Shown: piece after piece, positions 1 to 12,915 of the stretch
Layout of the letters: every line of letters begins with the position of its first letter
Position numbering within the stretch: the stretch's first letter is position 1
Source of the DNA: Theobroma cacao
Taxonomy: Eukaryota > Streptophyta > Magnoliopsida > Malvales > Malvaceae
Assembly: GCF_000208745.1 (NCBI RefSeq)
Contig: NC_030854.1
Span: 62,001 to 126,000, forward strand
Direction: 5' to 3'
Length of the DNA: 64,000 nucleotides
Position numbers and translations under genes: made by a program
Notes under the pieces: model-generated
What the model saw: only the letters and a program-made list of their open reading frames with translations
Databases searched by the model: none
Told to the model about the DNA's origin: nothing

Positions 1-27
1 TCTCAGTTCCTTTTCCTGATGTTGCAG

Positions 28-1989
28 CCTAGAGCAACATTTAAATTTCCTATTGGTGAAGTTTCATTGGAGGGGAGAGAGGACGAGGAAGTGAAGAGAA
101 CATTTTCAGTAAATGGTATTATTAAAGGTCAGGTTCTGAATGGCGTCTGCGCTGCAAATTACAAGGATGAGGAGTTGAAATTAAGATATACCTATAAGGT
201 CATTCTAATCCATTATTATAGCCTTCTACATACTTTTACGTGATCATTTATTTGCAAGGCCAGACTATGTAATGTGTTGTGGGTGATCGATCCACTTGCA
301 TCTATTCCAATATGAATGACTTGGATAGCTGGAAGTTGGCCCTAGAGATCACCTACAGTCAAATGCTTAGACTGCAACATGATGGATATGCTAATTTGCA
401 AAGTATTATTTTGAGTGCTCTACTTGTTTTGAAATTGTGTTGATGTATATCAATCCATTACAGGATGAGGCACTATCCTTTATCCCAAGCATTTCATTGC
501 CTTCAAATGCTTTATCATTTTCTTTCAAGAGACGTTTCAGTCCATCTGATAAGCTGAGGTTGGAGGCTCTTTCTTTTTCTATGGTTCTTATTATTATTAT
601 AAGATTCCTTTTCTCGGAGGATCTCTTTGTGTTTGCTGTTGGAAACCGAACAGCTTATTAATGCAAGCTAATGCATTCATTTAGCTGCTACACTCTGAGT
701 TGTTGTGTGCAAGATATTCGACTTTGAAAATACCTATTCTTTTCTTTATCACCTGAGGGAACGGAAGTCACGGAAGCTCTATGTTGTACCTGCAAGTAAA
801 GGAGGAGAAAATTAGATGTTCCCTGGCATGGTAACTTTCTTAAAGTTACACCGCATGTGGGGCATGCAAAGTTTTGCTTATATGAAGGGTTTGAAGAGTC
901 TGTGAAGTTTTCTCAATCACATTTTAGTTCTAGTTATTTTTGTCTGTTATTTTGTTTCAAGTGTTTGATCATCAGTTTTGGTGTTTATGTATAGCTACTG
1001 GTACAATTTCGATTCAAACTATTGGAGTCTTGTCTACAAGCACAAATACGGGAAAGACTTCCAATTCAAAGCTGGTTATGATTCAGAGGTTCGTGCTGCC
1101 TGGGCTTCTCTTTGGGTAAGTTATCTTAGCTGCTACAATTCCACGCTTACCGGTGTTCAAAGAATTCACTGCCTGTTTCATTTCTTTATTGTTTCTATTG
1201 TCATTATGTTATGCTAAATCTGTGAAAGACATCACTCTTTTACAATTGTTGCTTAGATTTGAAGTATCATTCTATGCATGTACCGAGGTGACATACGGGG
1301 GACATTTTCGATGCTTGGTGTTCTTCCCCTGACCCCTAACCATGTTGCCTAAAGTGACTAGCTGAAAAAAACAGACAAATGCTTAATCAGCAATCTTAGT
1401 ACCTACTTCTGATGAATAAGTTTTTAATGCTCTTAATGGTAGCTAACTTTAGGTGTTGTACTGCAATTCTTTGTTCATGCTGACAGATAGGTTATGGCAC
1501 TTTACTCCCAAGCTAACGGGTGAAGTTTTCTCTTCTTGGTCTATGATGTGGGAATTATAGGGTTATAGAACTATGCTACACCTCCTTGTTAAAATGCGAT
1601 ATGCATCAGTTGCAAATCAAATTGAGTGGCCCTAGTTTCGCACTTAAGTCATCTCTTTAATTATCAAAGAAAGAAAGAAGAAAGGCCCTTCAAAAAAAAA
1701 AAAAAAGAAAGAAAGAAGAAAGGAAGAAAATGGAATGTGGGCCATTCAGCAATTGACCATTTACTAAGCAGTCACATTATAAGCTTGAAATTTTCCACAT
1801 AACTAGCAGCTTGGTTTTGGCATGACTTGTTAACAAATACTAAAATTCTGGTTTCAGGTTGGAGAGGAAGGTGGCAGGGCAAAGACAGCTCCGATGAAGT
1901 TGAAAGTCCAGTTTACTCTCCAAGTGCCTCAAGATGACATCAAATCATCAGCATTAATGTTCCGTGTCAAAAAGAGATGGGATATATAG
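28..1989 (+). CDS. OEP37: Chloroplast outer envelope protein 37 (OEP37), 3' half
   Basis: Partial gene; the 5' part lies left of the window. Four exons join in frame: 28-198, 464-558, 995-1115, 1858-1989, giving the last 172 residues and a TAG stop at 1987-1989. The family is about twice this long, so roughly half is missing. OEP37 is a beta-barrel, cation-selective channel of the chloroplast outer envelope. The visible part has the alternating polar/hydrophobic strands expected of a barrel, for example the segments YWYNFDSNYWSLVYKHKYG and KLKVQFTLQVPQDD, and ends in FRVKKRWDI. No hydrophobic helix is present, which fits a barrel. The recognition rests on family resemblance from memory, not on a search. 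The next gene downstream runs in the same direction about 650 bp away. Confidence 0.85.
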
Positions 1990-2636
1990 TAGTTCTGAGT
2001 ACATATCTGGGACATCTTTCTCTCCTTTCTCATACGGGTTCTGTAAGATAGCATAATTCTGGGACACTTGCCATTGTAATGATTTTATTGCTACATAATC
2101 ATATTCTCCCCCTTGGTTTTATATGTATACCTGTCTGTGAGACTAGCGGTCTTCAGGAGATGTCTCTCTGGGAATATAATAGATTGGAAAGCCATGACCA
2201 TGAGAGGAAGAGTAACTGGGAATTATGAAAAGCAGGTGGCTTTGTTGTAATGGACAACCCTTCACGTTTTCCTGTGAAATTTAAGAATCGGAAAACAATG
2301 AAAAGAATAGTTGTGAAATCTCCATCATGAGCTCTTGGAAATGGTGAGTGCCACAGCAAACTGTTTGCAGTGATTCTTGTACCTTTGGGATTGGCTACCA
2401 CTCAATGTGGGTACGAATAAAAGAGGCTGAGAGGCATAATGCTAAATAAATTGGCGCTAAAGCGAATTTGGAGAACCTTTTTCTTTCATCAGCAAATGAA
2501 AAGGCTGACCTTTTTGCTAACACCAACGCTGACCTTTTGAGCGTTGACCTTTTTTACTCCCAATGTTTAACCTACCCTAACGGCGATAAAAGCTGACGTG
2601 ACAAATTCACAATGCTTCTTTGAGTTTATCAAGGTT
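1990..2636. other. Intergenic: OEP37 3' UTR and methyltransferase upstream region
   Basis: No supportable gene. The first ~200 bp is probably the OEP37 3' UTR. Around 2505-2560 the words GCTGACCTTTTTGC and GTTGACCTTTTTTA repeat. An in-frame GTG upstream of the methyltransferase (2598) is not an ATG, so the CDS is taken from 2637. Confidence 0.5.
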
Positions 2637-4697
2637 ATGCCGCCATCACTCTTCTCCTTCCAGTTTCGGATACGGAATCTGCCGCTGCGAGTGCCATCCA
2701 CCACTCTCGGAACAATCCGTGTCATGAACAACAACCGCCACCGCACTGCGGATAGCAGAGTTGAATCCAATCCTCGCGTACATAAACTCCAACAACTCGT
2801 TAACACCAATGCTTCTGGTAATTATCTCCAACAACTCATTGAATTCATCTCACATATTATTCCCCATTTCTTCTTCAATTTTTGGTTTGTTCAAGTAGCA
2901 TGGTTTTTTGGTTTCCACTTTGGTTAAGGTAAGCCTGAGATTTTTCCTTATGTATGAAGTAGTTTTGCTACATGGGTTCTTGAAATATTCTCTGGCTTTT
3001 CTGGGAAAATTGTAAGAAGCAGTTTCACTTCGGATGTTTTCTGCTTGGGGTTTCTGCCTGATGACTACTCATACTCCATATCATATCTTTCCACTTAATT
3101 TTTAGGTGGTTGGGAAGAGTCCTGGAAGCAGGGAGTCACCCCTTGGGATTTAGGTCGCCCTACACCTGTTATTTCACATCTCCATCACACAGGATCCCTC
3201 CCCATGGGCAGGGTTCTCGTCCCTGGATGTGGCACTGTAAGTTGTATTCTCTGCTATATGCCTTATCGCTTTCAAAATGCAACTGCATTCACTATGCAAA
3301 TTGGTACCACCTTTACTTCTCTCTCTGCAATTATGCTCATCATATTTCTTCCCTAAAACCTCTGCTAGCATCTTATATTAGTGATTTAAACAGGAATAAA
3401 CTGCTGAAACATGACAGGGCTATGATGTGGTGGAGATGGCATGCCTTGGACGCTACGTTGTTGGACTGGACATATCCGAGGAGGCGATAAAGAAAGCAAA
3501 GCAGGTAAGTGTGGCCTTTGCAGTCCTCCCAATTTAACAAGTTTTATAGAGCAGTAGCTCCAATTTAAAGTTATTTGTGCTAGTTTTAGTTCTTTCTGAA
3601 AAATTGCTTAATCTATATTCTTTTTGGTTGTCAATACCAGATGTCTTCCACGTTACCAAATGCAGATTATTTTACCTTCATAAAGGCAGATTTTTTCACC
3701 TGGCACCCAACAGACTTGTTTGATCTTATTTTTGATTATACGTAAGTCATCTTTAGAGTTGGCTGTTATCCCATTACAAAAACCTCTTGATCATTGCAAT
3801 CTAATTGAATATGCAGGTTTTTTTGTGCCATTGAGCCAGATATGAGATCAGCATGGGCACAGCAAATCAAAAATTTCTTAAAACCAGATGGAGAGCTTAT
3901 TACATTGATGTTTCCAGTAAGCATCTTTGTTATTTTATGATTTGTCCTTTCTTTCTTGTTTCCTTTTCCCCTCATTCAGGGACACCTCGTTTTCATGGTG
4001 ATTTTTTTTTGCGTTTGATCAGTTTTTCTTTACAAATTACATGTAGCTATGGTTTTGAATCTGTAAAGCACTTCCATTTTCCACAGACGTTTGGTACTAA
4101 TTAAAGTGAGATTTTGCTACTCTACTCTTTGTCATGCCACTGTAAGTGAGAGTATAATTATTTGATGGCAGATGGATGATCATGCTGGCGGACCCCCGTA
4201 TAAAGTATCAATTGCAGAGTAGTTTTCTGCCTCCTTTTCTGTTTTCATCTAGATCCAGTTCAGTATTTTCCAATCCTATTTCCATGGCATTGCTTGTAAT
4301 ATTTTAATCAAATAGGGAGATATTTATGTGTTGACATAAGAATGAATCCATCCCAATCTGTTTGAACTTTGAACCATGCAGCTATAAAGAGGTGTTGCAC
4401 CCAATGGGCTTTGAGGCAATATCCATCGTTGATAATAAATGGGCGATTGAAGTTAGAAAGGTATGTTAACATGGTTTCAGTCAGTAGCTTTTCTGCAGTT
4501 CTGCACCCGGGTTGTTCCTTGGATGTATGCCATAGTAAGACCATATCTAGCAGCTTGTAAGCTTTACATGTTTACTATACATTTGTTATCATCAAGTATA
4601 ATGGTTGTGTTAAAGGATGTGTAACTAGTACTTCCTTCAACAGGGAAGAGAGAAGCTTGGAAGATGGAAAAGAGCTCTAGGTCAGTCGTCCCTGTGA
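2637..4697 (+). CDS. SAM-dependent thiol/halide methyltransferase (HOL-like)
   Basis: Eight exons join in frame: 2637-2817, 3106-3236, 3418-3504, 3641-3741, 3817-3916, 4172-4218, 4382-4460, 4644-4697 (259 residues). The family (HARMLESS TO OZONE LAYER / thiocyanate methyltransferase) transfers a methyl group from S-adenosylmethionine to halides, thiocyanate or bisulfide, linked in plants to glucosinolate breakdown products and methyl halide release. Visible marks: the [19 protein letters not shown] start of the domain; the SAM-binding loop [11 protein letters not shown]; the acidic VVGLDIS end of strand 2; DLIFDYTFFCAIEP; and [10 protein letters not shown]. The N-terminus before the domain is about 60 residues, rich in Arg, Ser and Leu with few acids up to the second Met (residue 30), so it could be a plastid transit peptide; starting at that Met (2724) would give a cytosolic-length protein. 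The first in-frame ATG was chosen. Confidence 0.9.
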
Positions 4698-5489
4698 TAA
4701 CGATGGTTGGCTATTGAGAAGCGGGTGCTTGAGTTAGGAGAATGATCGATTTCATTCACACAGTTTATATGAAATTGGAAGACATACGGATGATACATGT
4801 TATGTGATATTTGATGTCCTTCTTTTACCTTTAAATAAAAGGGAAAAAAAAGAAAAAGGCATTTGTTTTAGGTACCGAAATCACCAGTTAAAGTGTTGCA
4901 TGCTGAGTAAATTAATTGTCGTTGGATTTCGTGTGGGGATGGTGTTTATCTTAAATAGAGAGTACACCATACAAAGGCTTATATAGAAGATGGTATTTAA
5001 AGCGAAAGATATTTGGATCGGTACAGCAAAGTGACCCGGAAATTTGTTGGATTCGAGATAAATCATGGTAAACTAAAGAAAGAAAGAAAAGCAGGCAGTA
5101 GTACGACTGACTCCACGATAGTAGTAAAATTTGAGGGGTTGAGAGCGCACGTGGTGCGTGAATGCAAAATGAAAGAGGTAGAGAAAGGAAGGGCGGGCAG
5201 GCAGCAACGAGCATGAGACAAGACAAATGCGCGTAGCTTTGAGGTTGGGTTGCAGTTAAAAGCCTTAAAAAAAGAAGAAACATTCCTGTCCTTAAGCTCC
5301 TCAGAATGTCCCGCCTACGTCCTCGCTCTCACTTAATGCAACGTGCTCTCCTCCTCTCCCCCACTTTCCGTCTGTCCTTAGACTCTCTCCCATTCTCACT
5401 TTCATTTCATTTCCCTCTTTCTTTCCTTTTTATGATCAAACTGTCGAAAAGGAAAGATTTATATATCCGTGAGACAACATTAACTAATA
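4698..5489. other. Intergenic and 5' region of the FRA3-like gene
   Basis: Probable 3' UTR of the methyltransferase followed by the promoter and leader of the 5-phosphatase gene. 5330-5440 is pyrimidine-rich (runs of CTC and TTTC), typical of a plant 5' UTR. No gene is supported. Confidence 0.5.
5148..5153. promoter_or_regulatory. G-box (CACGTG) upstream of FRA3-like gene
   Basis: A perfect CACGTG palindrome inside GCGCACGTGGTGCG, about 340 bp before the ATG at 5490. G-boxes bind bZIP and bHLH factors. The position is plausible for a promoter element, but a 6-bp match alone is weak evidence. Confidence 0.35.
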
Positions 5490-8400
5490 ATGGATGAACA
5501 TACCATCCAAGACGACGATGACGACAGAGATGCCCTCGCCGGCCTCAGCTCTGCCCCAACTCCCCAACGCAACATCCACTCCTATAGTCAGCAGCTCCGC
5601 GCCCCCTCCGCCCAGAAGCGTTACCACCAAGTCCGCAACCACAGCCTGGATGACATCCCCAAGCCCCTCGACCATAATTACTACAATAACGACTCTTCCG
5701 ATGATGAGTTCTTCCCGCACTCCTCCTCCCTTTCTAACAACGCTCCCTCTGCTGAAGAATATATCATCACCTCTCACTCCCAGAGGCTCGACCAGAACCT
5801 CTCCTTGGATGGTGGCCCCGATGATCCCCGCCAATGCCACACTTTGCCCGAGTTCATTGGCGCTGGTGGCGGCACCGGTATTTTCAAGGTCCCTATGCGC
5901 GCTACCGTCCACCCCGGCCGCCCACCTTTCCTGGAGCTCAGGCCCCACCCTCTCAGGGAGACTCAAGTCTTAAAGTTCTTGAGGAACATTGCTTGCACCG
6001 ACACACAGCTCTGGGCAGGCCAAGAGTGTGGGGTTCGCTTTTGGAGGTTCCAGGACGCTTATGAACCTGGCCTCGGTGCCAAAGTCAGGAGAGGTGATGA
6101 AGATGCGGTGCCCTTTCAGGAGTCTACCAACACCTCCCCTACGATGTGTTTGCTGGTAGATAGTGGAAACAGGTTGGTTTGGAGCGGCCACAAGGATGGC
6201 AAGATTAGGACTTGGAAGATGGATCAGCCTGCGGATGATACTTCTCCTTTCAAGGAAGGCTTGTCATGGCAGGCGCATCGTGGTCCCGTTCTTTCTTTGA
6301 TCATGAGTTCCTATGGTAACTGCTTGATAATCTTCCTTGCCCTTGAACATCATGTTTTTTTTTTTTTTCCAATTTGTTGGTTAATTATGAACTCGCAGGC
6401 TCTTGATCTCAATTGGTGTAATGATTGATCATTGCGGCAAACTGGAAAAGAAATACGAAAGCCTTATAATATTTTACGTATGTTGCTTTGATCCAGGTGA
6501 CTTGTGGTCAGGCGGTGAGGGCGGTGCTATCAAGATTTGGCCATGGGAATCCATTGAAAAGTCTCTTTCTCTTAGACCAGAGGAAAAGCACATGGCTGCT
6601 TTATTGGTAGAGAGGTCATTCATCGACCTTAAGAACCAAGTTACTGTTAATGGTAACTGTAGCATCTCTTCTTCAGATATCAAGTGCTTGATATCGGATC
6701 ATGTAAGAGCCAAAGTTTGGTGTTCTCAGCCTCTTTCCTTCTCGCTGTGGTACGTTTGTTTGACCTCTGACGTTGTAATCACTGAGGTTAACATGAATGT
6801 TTATATATATTTATATCTATGTAGTGCTATAGCACTAAAAAAGTTTTATTAGTATATACCTTTCAATTTTCATAGTTTCTGTTTGAACCCGAAACCTTGT
6901 AAAAGTTGATGTTTTTTGCTGAAAGCTTGCAGGACGTAATAAAATAATGGCAAGAGTAAATATTGTTTTATATACCTACTATAGTCAATTTCCAGTTTTT
7001 ATTGTATTCTCTCAATTGTAAGCCACATCGACTCTAAGAGTTATTTAATCTGCAGGGATGCTCGCACAAAGGAGCTTCTCAAAGTGTTTAACATTGATGG
7101 TCAGATAGAAAATCGAGTTGACATGCCATCAGGGCAAGATCAACCAGTAGAAGATGAGATGAAGGTAAAATTTGTTTCCAGCTCAAAAAAGGAGAAATCC
7201 GGGGGCTTTTTGCAACGATCACGCAATGCTATAATGGGAGCTGCAGATGCTGTCCGTCGAGTTGCAACAAGAGGAGCAGGTGCATTTGTAGAAGACAATA
7301 AGAGGACGGAAGCACTAGTACTATCTGCAGATGGGATGATATGGAGTGGATGTACGAATGGCCTGCTTGTGCAGTGGGATGGAAATGGAAGTCGCTTGCA
7401 AGAAGTTAATCACCATCCTTGTGCAGTCCAATGCTTTTGCGCTTTTGGAGCACGAATTTATGTGGGCTACGTTAGTGGGACGGTCCAGGTGATGGATCTT
7501 GAGGGGAATCTGATTGCAGGATGGGTTGCTCATAATGGTCCAGTGATAAAATTGGCAGCTGGCGATGGCTTTATCTTCAGCTTGGCTAGTCATGGGGGTT
7601 TACGTGGATGGAGCATCTCATCTCCAGGGCCAATTGACAGCTTATTACGATCACACTTAGCAGAAAAAGAATCAAATTACTCAATACAAGACAATGTCAG
7701 AATTGTTGTTGGAACATGGAATGTTGGTCAAGGAAGAGCCTCTCAGGAGTCACTTATGTCATGGTTGGGTTCTGTTGTATCAGATGTTGGCATTGTTGTT
7801 GTTGGGTTACAAGAAGTAGAAATGGGCGCAGGTTTCCTTGCAATGTCTGCAGCTAAAGAAACCGTAAGATTTATATATTAATAAATGTCATTTATATATA
7901 ATCTTCTGGTAGACTGCGACTTGTAATTTTGATATGTACTCTCTTCTTTAACCTCTTGTATCTAAGTGTAGGTAGGACTTGAAGGGAGTTCTATTGGCCA
8001 TTGGTGGCTCGACACAATTGGGAAAGCCTTAGACGAGAACACAACATTTGAACGTATGGGTTCTAGGCAGCTGGCAGGGTTGCTCATTTCTCTTTGGTAA
8101 GTACTAGTTATTAAGTCAAGATTACATTTGCAGTTTTGCCTCCAGCCTGCTTATAAATAATAAAGTGGCAATTGGTCTTTCCTTTTCCCTGGCAAGGCAT
8201 GTGTGGTCTTCCCCTCAATGGTCTTAGGGGTGTTTATCCTTTTAGAATTCGTAATGAAGCTTTCCTTCTTTTTTTAGTTTTTTTTTTTTGTCAAATTGTA
8301 ATGAAGCTTTATTTCTATGGTATTGCCTATTATTTGTTATTTAGGGTAAGGAAGAATCTTAGAATGCATGTTGGGGACATTGATGCAGCAGCAGTTCCAT

Positions 8401-11400
8401 GTGGCTTTGGTCGAGCTATCGGCAATAAGGTTGTCTACCTTGATAACTTTCAATTTTCAAGCTTAGAACTTAGGCATTAATATGTACCTCTGCACTTGCT
8501 AAGTAGAAGAGGTAAGCAGTCAGTTAAAAATTGTCTCCACCTCATCCTCTTTTTTCTTGTTTATGTTACTATGACTTGGGAAGGGAGGTTTGTGAACTTT
8601 TCTCCCTGCATGATAACCTTGGAGAAGTAATCTGCCATGCTTTGAGGAGTGATTGTTTGATGGCTTTCTTCATCTTATAAGATTGATTTTGGTTCATCCA
8701 CTGATGCAGGGAGGTGTAGGTTTGAGAATCAGAGTGTTTGATCGGATAATGTGCTTTGTTAACTGTCACTTAGCTGCACATTTGGAAGCAGTAAACCGTC
8801 GAAATGCAGACTTTGATCATATCTATCGAAATATGGTCTTTACCCGGTCATCAAATCTACTCAATAATGCAGCTGGTATGGTGCGATTACTGTTTTTCTG
8901 TTGCTCTCTTGCGTTCTCCTCATATTTATTTAGGCTGCTTTATTCTTCTGGCTTGCCACTGGTGCTCTGTGTTGCAGCTGGCGTCTCCACTGCTGTTCAA
9001 ACGCTTCGGGCTACAAATGTATGTCCTTGCTTTGATCAATTATATTGATTTTTATCTTCTCTTTACCTTCCATACAAAATTAGTGTTATTGTCCTTCATG
9101 ACCACAGGCTGCAGGTGTCAATGCTGAAGAAACAAAGCTTGACTTAGCTGAAGCAGATATGGTCGTCTTTTGTGGCGATTTTAATTACCGCCTTTTTGGT
9201 ATATCTTATGATGAAGCAAGGGACTTTGTTTCTCAAAGATGCTTTGATTGGCTTAGAGAAAAGGATCAGCTCAGGGCAGAGATGAAAGCAGGTAAGGTTT
9301 TCCAAGGAATGCGTGAGGCATTAATCAGATTCCCTCCAACCTACAAGTTTGAAAGGCACCGACCAGGTTTGGCAGGTAAATATAGTTAGTGATGATAATT
9401 TGAGTTTCTTAGTAGTTGGTTGCTAGTACTAAGCATCGGTCTAGGTTTCTCTCTATGAAATTATCAACAAATGAACCAGACTACTGAACTACTGCGTATA
9501 AATAGATTCTCAAGTGCTGGATCAACCACTGGTATAGCTTTTATTGTGTGAACTGAGGGTTTGTGTGTGATTGATGAGACTGTTTTCCTGAACGATCAAG
9601 TGTGAGGGCTTTTAGTGCTTGAATGATTTACCTCTGGTTGGATATGGGCCATGTTGGTGTGGAGGGTTGGCTCCTGTGATTTTGGATTGTACATATTTTT
9701 GCAATGAATTTTATCAGATGTGGTCAGTGGTGGTTGGAATAGCTCTTTTTGGTTTATTGGAAAGGTACAGGGGCTGTTTTTGTTTTCTCTTTTGTTTGGG
9801 AGGTTAACTGGCAGGAATAGGGTGGCAAGTGAATACTAGTGAATTGTATAGTCTTTTTTGGGTTTGCGGTGCTGTGATGATTGAGGATTGTTGTTCTCAA
9901 AATTGAAAGTAACAGACCTGAATCAGATTGTAACTCTTCTCAGAGGTGAACTTTTCATGAATACATCAATTCACTTTAAATAAAAAAAAACAAAATTCTG
10001 AAGTGGAAGCGTAGTGACTGTCTGTCTTTGAATTAGTTCCTCTATTCATTGTGTCTGATAATATCACTAACTTAATGTTTTTGAAATTTACCTTTCTAGG
10101 TTATGATTCTGGTGAAAAGAAGCGCATTCCTGCTTGGTGTGACAGAGTGATATATCGTGACAACAAGTTGGGACCAGTGTCTGAGTGCAGTTTAGAGTGC
10201 CCCATAGTCTCGTCCATTTTACTGTAAGTTTCTTGACAAGACTGTTTCCATTTGCAGTTTGCCAGTTTCTACTCCAACGTCTGATCTGCAACATCTGATT
10301 AGGTATGAGGCTTGCATGGATGTGACAGAGAGTGATCACAAACCTGTCCGTTGCAAATTCCATAGTACAATTGCCCATGTTGATAGATCAGTTAGGAGAC
10401 AAGCATTTGGGGAAATCATACAGTCAAATGAGAAAGTTAGGTCTCTTCTCGATGAATTACGTTATGTTCCAGAAACGGTTGTTAGCACCAACAACATAGT
10501 CCTTCAAAACCAGGACACATCAATCCTACGAATCACCAACAAGTGTGAGAAGGAAAAAGCTATATTTAAAATCATTTGTGAAGGTCAGTCCACTGTGAAG
10601 GATGATGAGGAGGTAGCAGATTACCATCCGCGAGGCTCCTTTGGCTTGCCAAGATGGCTTGAGGTATTGCACCGTCCCTTGTATTGGAAACAAATGCAAG
10701 TTTTTTGCTTCTTGGTAGGAAAAAGTAGAAAAAATATAGCGAAAGAAGCTTTCTGTTGCTTAGAATTGCCAAACTGAGATCCATGCCAATATATGAAAGA
10801 AGCTTAATGCTATAGAATTAGATCGCATTGCACCACGCCAAACATTCCAAATATGACCTTGACTGAACGACTGCAATCCTGATTTCCAAAATAAACATTG
10901 ACCGTCTTTCCTCAGAGGCATCCTTTGAAACTTCCTTACCCCCATGCTTTTACCATTCTAGACACTGCAATATTTGTTTTTAAGAGCAACCTGTTGTTTT
11001 CCCTCTGACAATGACACAGAATAGATGTTGTATCACATAGATAAGTAGACTTATGTTCTTTCAGCAAAAAGCAAAAAGTAGGTTATGCTTATGTGCTTGT
11101 GCTGCTGTGTCTGAATTAGGTTACACCAGCAGCTGGGATAATCAAACCCGAGCAGTTTGTGGAGGTGTCAGTCCATCATGAAGAATTCCATACCCTAGAA
11201 GATCTTGTTGATGGCATCCCGCAGAACTGGTGGTGTGAAGACACCAGGGATAAGGAAGTGATATTGACAGTGTTTGTACAAGGCAGTTGTTCAACGGAAA
11301 CAACAAGTCATCAGATCCATGTGCGTCATTGCTTCTCAGCAAAGACAGTGCGCATCGACTCAAAATCCAACACCCACAGGAAAGGCCAAGGAGGTAGTCT

Positions 11401-11467
11401 TCATCGCTCTGAACTTCGGCAGCTCAGCAGTTCCTCAGATGCGACTGATGATTCCACCAGGAATTAA
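5490..11467 (+). CDS. FRA3: FRA3-like WD40 inositol polyphosphate 5-phosphatase
   Basis: Eleven exons join in frame: 5490-6315, 6497-6749, 7056-7863, 7972-8096, 8345-8429, 8710-8875, 8978-9018, 9108-9375, 10100-10223, 10303-10663, 11120-11467. The product is 1134 residues, close to Arabidopsis FRA3. The N-terminus is acidic and disordered. WD40-like blades follow ([14 protein letters not shown] near 225, [14 protein letters not shown] near 280, [15 protein letters not shown] near 450, then [14 protein letters not shown]). The catalytic domain spans about 575-915 and has the 5-phosphatase signatures GTWNVGQ (~578), [16 protein letters not shown] (~789), PAWCDRV (~867) and SDHKPV (~908). The C-terminal ~150 residues resemble an ASH-type domain. 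The family removes the 5-phosphate from phosphoinositides or inositol phosphates; FRA3 itself affects actin and secondary wall formation in fibre cells. The paralogues 5PTase12-14 share this architecture, so the exact orthologue is uncertain. Confidence 0.93.
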
Positions 11468-12506
11468 TTCGCATAACCCTTAATTTGAAGCTACGAGTCA
11501 GGTCTGATCAGATAGTAGTATCGGGCAGATAGACTATATATATACATACATACAACAACCGGATGGAGCCCTGAGGCAATCAAGTGAGTCGGGTCTGGTC
11601 TGCTGCCTCAGGAATTCATTCCCTTGACAACTGTTGTCAAGAAACTGTAAATTTGTTGGGGCTGGTTTCAGTTATTAATTTGTTGTCATTTTTTTCATAT
11701 TTAGCATCCCATCCTATTTCTTTTGACTTCGAGCATTCTTTGCTCCAAGCACACTGTCACATTCCTGGACTAATTAGTATTTATTAAAAAGAACAAATTA
11801 TGAGAAATAATCTTCTTCATAAACTTAATTTAAAAATATTATTTTATATAATTTTAATTATTTTTTATTAATTTTTGACATGATTTGATAATAATACTCT
11901 TTAAACAATTTCAGATAAATTAAAATAGTTTCAGTTTTTGCTCTCTAGTCATTCAGATAAAAATTTTAAAATTAAATTTCAATTTTTCTCTATACTCAAA
12001 TATATTTATCTTGTCATTCAATTGGCAGAGATGACATCAAGCTCTTTCTTATTTTGTTTTATTTTTTTTTATGGTGGATCTTGGAGTTGTTAAGGGTAAT
12101 GAACAGCGATTTTGTTTTTTGCAGGTAGCGATTTTGTTCTAGGGGAAAGAACAACTAAAACATGTTTGATGGATTTTATAGTGATTCACAGTTTTGTTAT
12201 GTCTGGAATTGAGATGATTGTTAAGCATGGTTGTTAGGGATTTTGATTTTTTTATGAGATTTTGAGTTAAAATTGTTCATAGAATATTTTGTAAAGTGGA
12301 TATATTTTGTTTTTGTATAAGGGGATTGAGTTAGGCCTCTCGATAGGTATATATTTTCTCTTGCTTTAGAAGGTTTTGGAGTTTTGTAACTTATTTTTTA
12401 TAAAAAGCACAATTTCATAGCTTAGCAAAAAAAAAGTATGTGTTTTAGGTTCTTGAGTTTATTGGTTTATTTATAGAATCTCAAAATTAAGTTTACTAAT
12501 TTTTAA
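11468..12506. other. Intergenic, AT-rich; FRA3-like 3' UTR
   Basis: The first ~350 bp is the likely 3' UTR of the 5-phosphatase gene, including a TATATATACATACATACA stretch near 11536. From about 11790 it becomes A/T-rich with no coding potential. Nothing else is recognised. Confidence 0.5.
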
Positions 12507-12915
12507 GTATTGTATGACTTAATTACCGTGTGACTAGTTTTTAGTCATTACGTGATTAGTTTTAGGCATTACGTGACTAATTTTTAGACATTGCGTAACT
12601 GATTTTTAAGTAACGCCTAAGTCACATTTACTAACAAGTCACGCAATACTTTATCAGAAACTAGTCACGTAATGTCTCATCAAAAACTAGTCACGCAATA
12701 CCCAAAGTTAGTCACACAATGTCTTATCAGAAATTAGTCACACAATGCTTTATCAAAAACTAGTCACGCAATACCTATTAACTAGTCACATAATACCTTA
12801 TCAGAAACTAGTCACGCAATGTCTTATCAAAAATTAGTCACGCAATGCCCAAAGTCAATCACGCAATATCCAAAGTCAGTCACGTAATACCTAAAAACTA
12901 ATCACATAATTCTCA
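12507..12915. repeat. Tandem and inverted array of AGTCACGYAATR units
   Basis: A short core, (C/T)TAGTCACGCAATGC and variants (AGTCACGTAATG, AGTCACACAATG, AATCACGCAATA), recurs about a dozen times on the + strand between 12634 and 12912 at spacings of roughly 18-26 bp, often with TTATCA(A/G)AAA spacers. From 12507 to 12612 the same core appears four to five times in the opposite orientation (CATTACGTGACTAATTTTTA and similar). The block is therefore a tandem array with an inverted arm and could fold into an imperfect hairpin. No open frame runs through it. Confidence 0.85.

Noticed and set aside
5494..5973. 159-codon + strand and 160-codon - strand frames over exon 1 of the FRA3-like gene
   Set aside because: They are shadow frames of the GC-richer first exon; the real frame starts at 5490 and joins in frame to ten further exons with domain signatures.
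10259..10302. Reading straight through 10224-10302 in the FRA3-like gene ([13 protein letters not shown])
   Set aside because: Splicing from 10223 to 10303 restores [19 protein letters not shown], matching the family; the extra residues would interrupt the catalytic domain.
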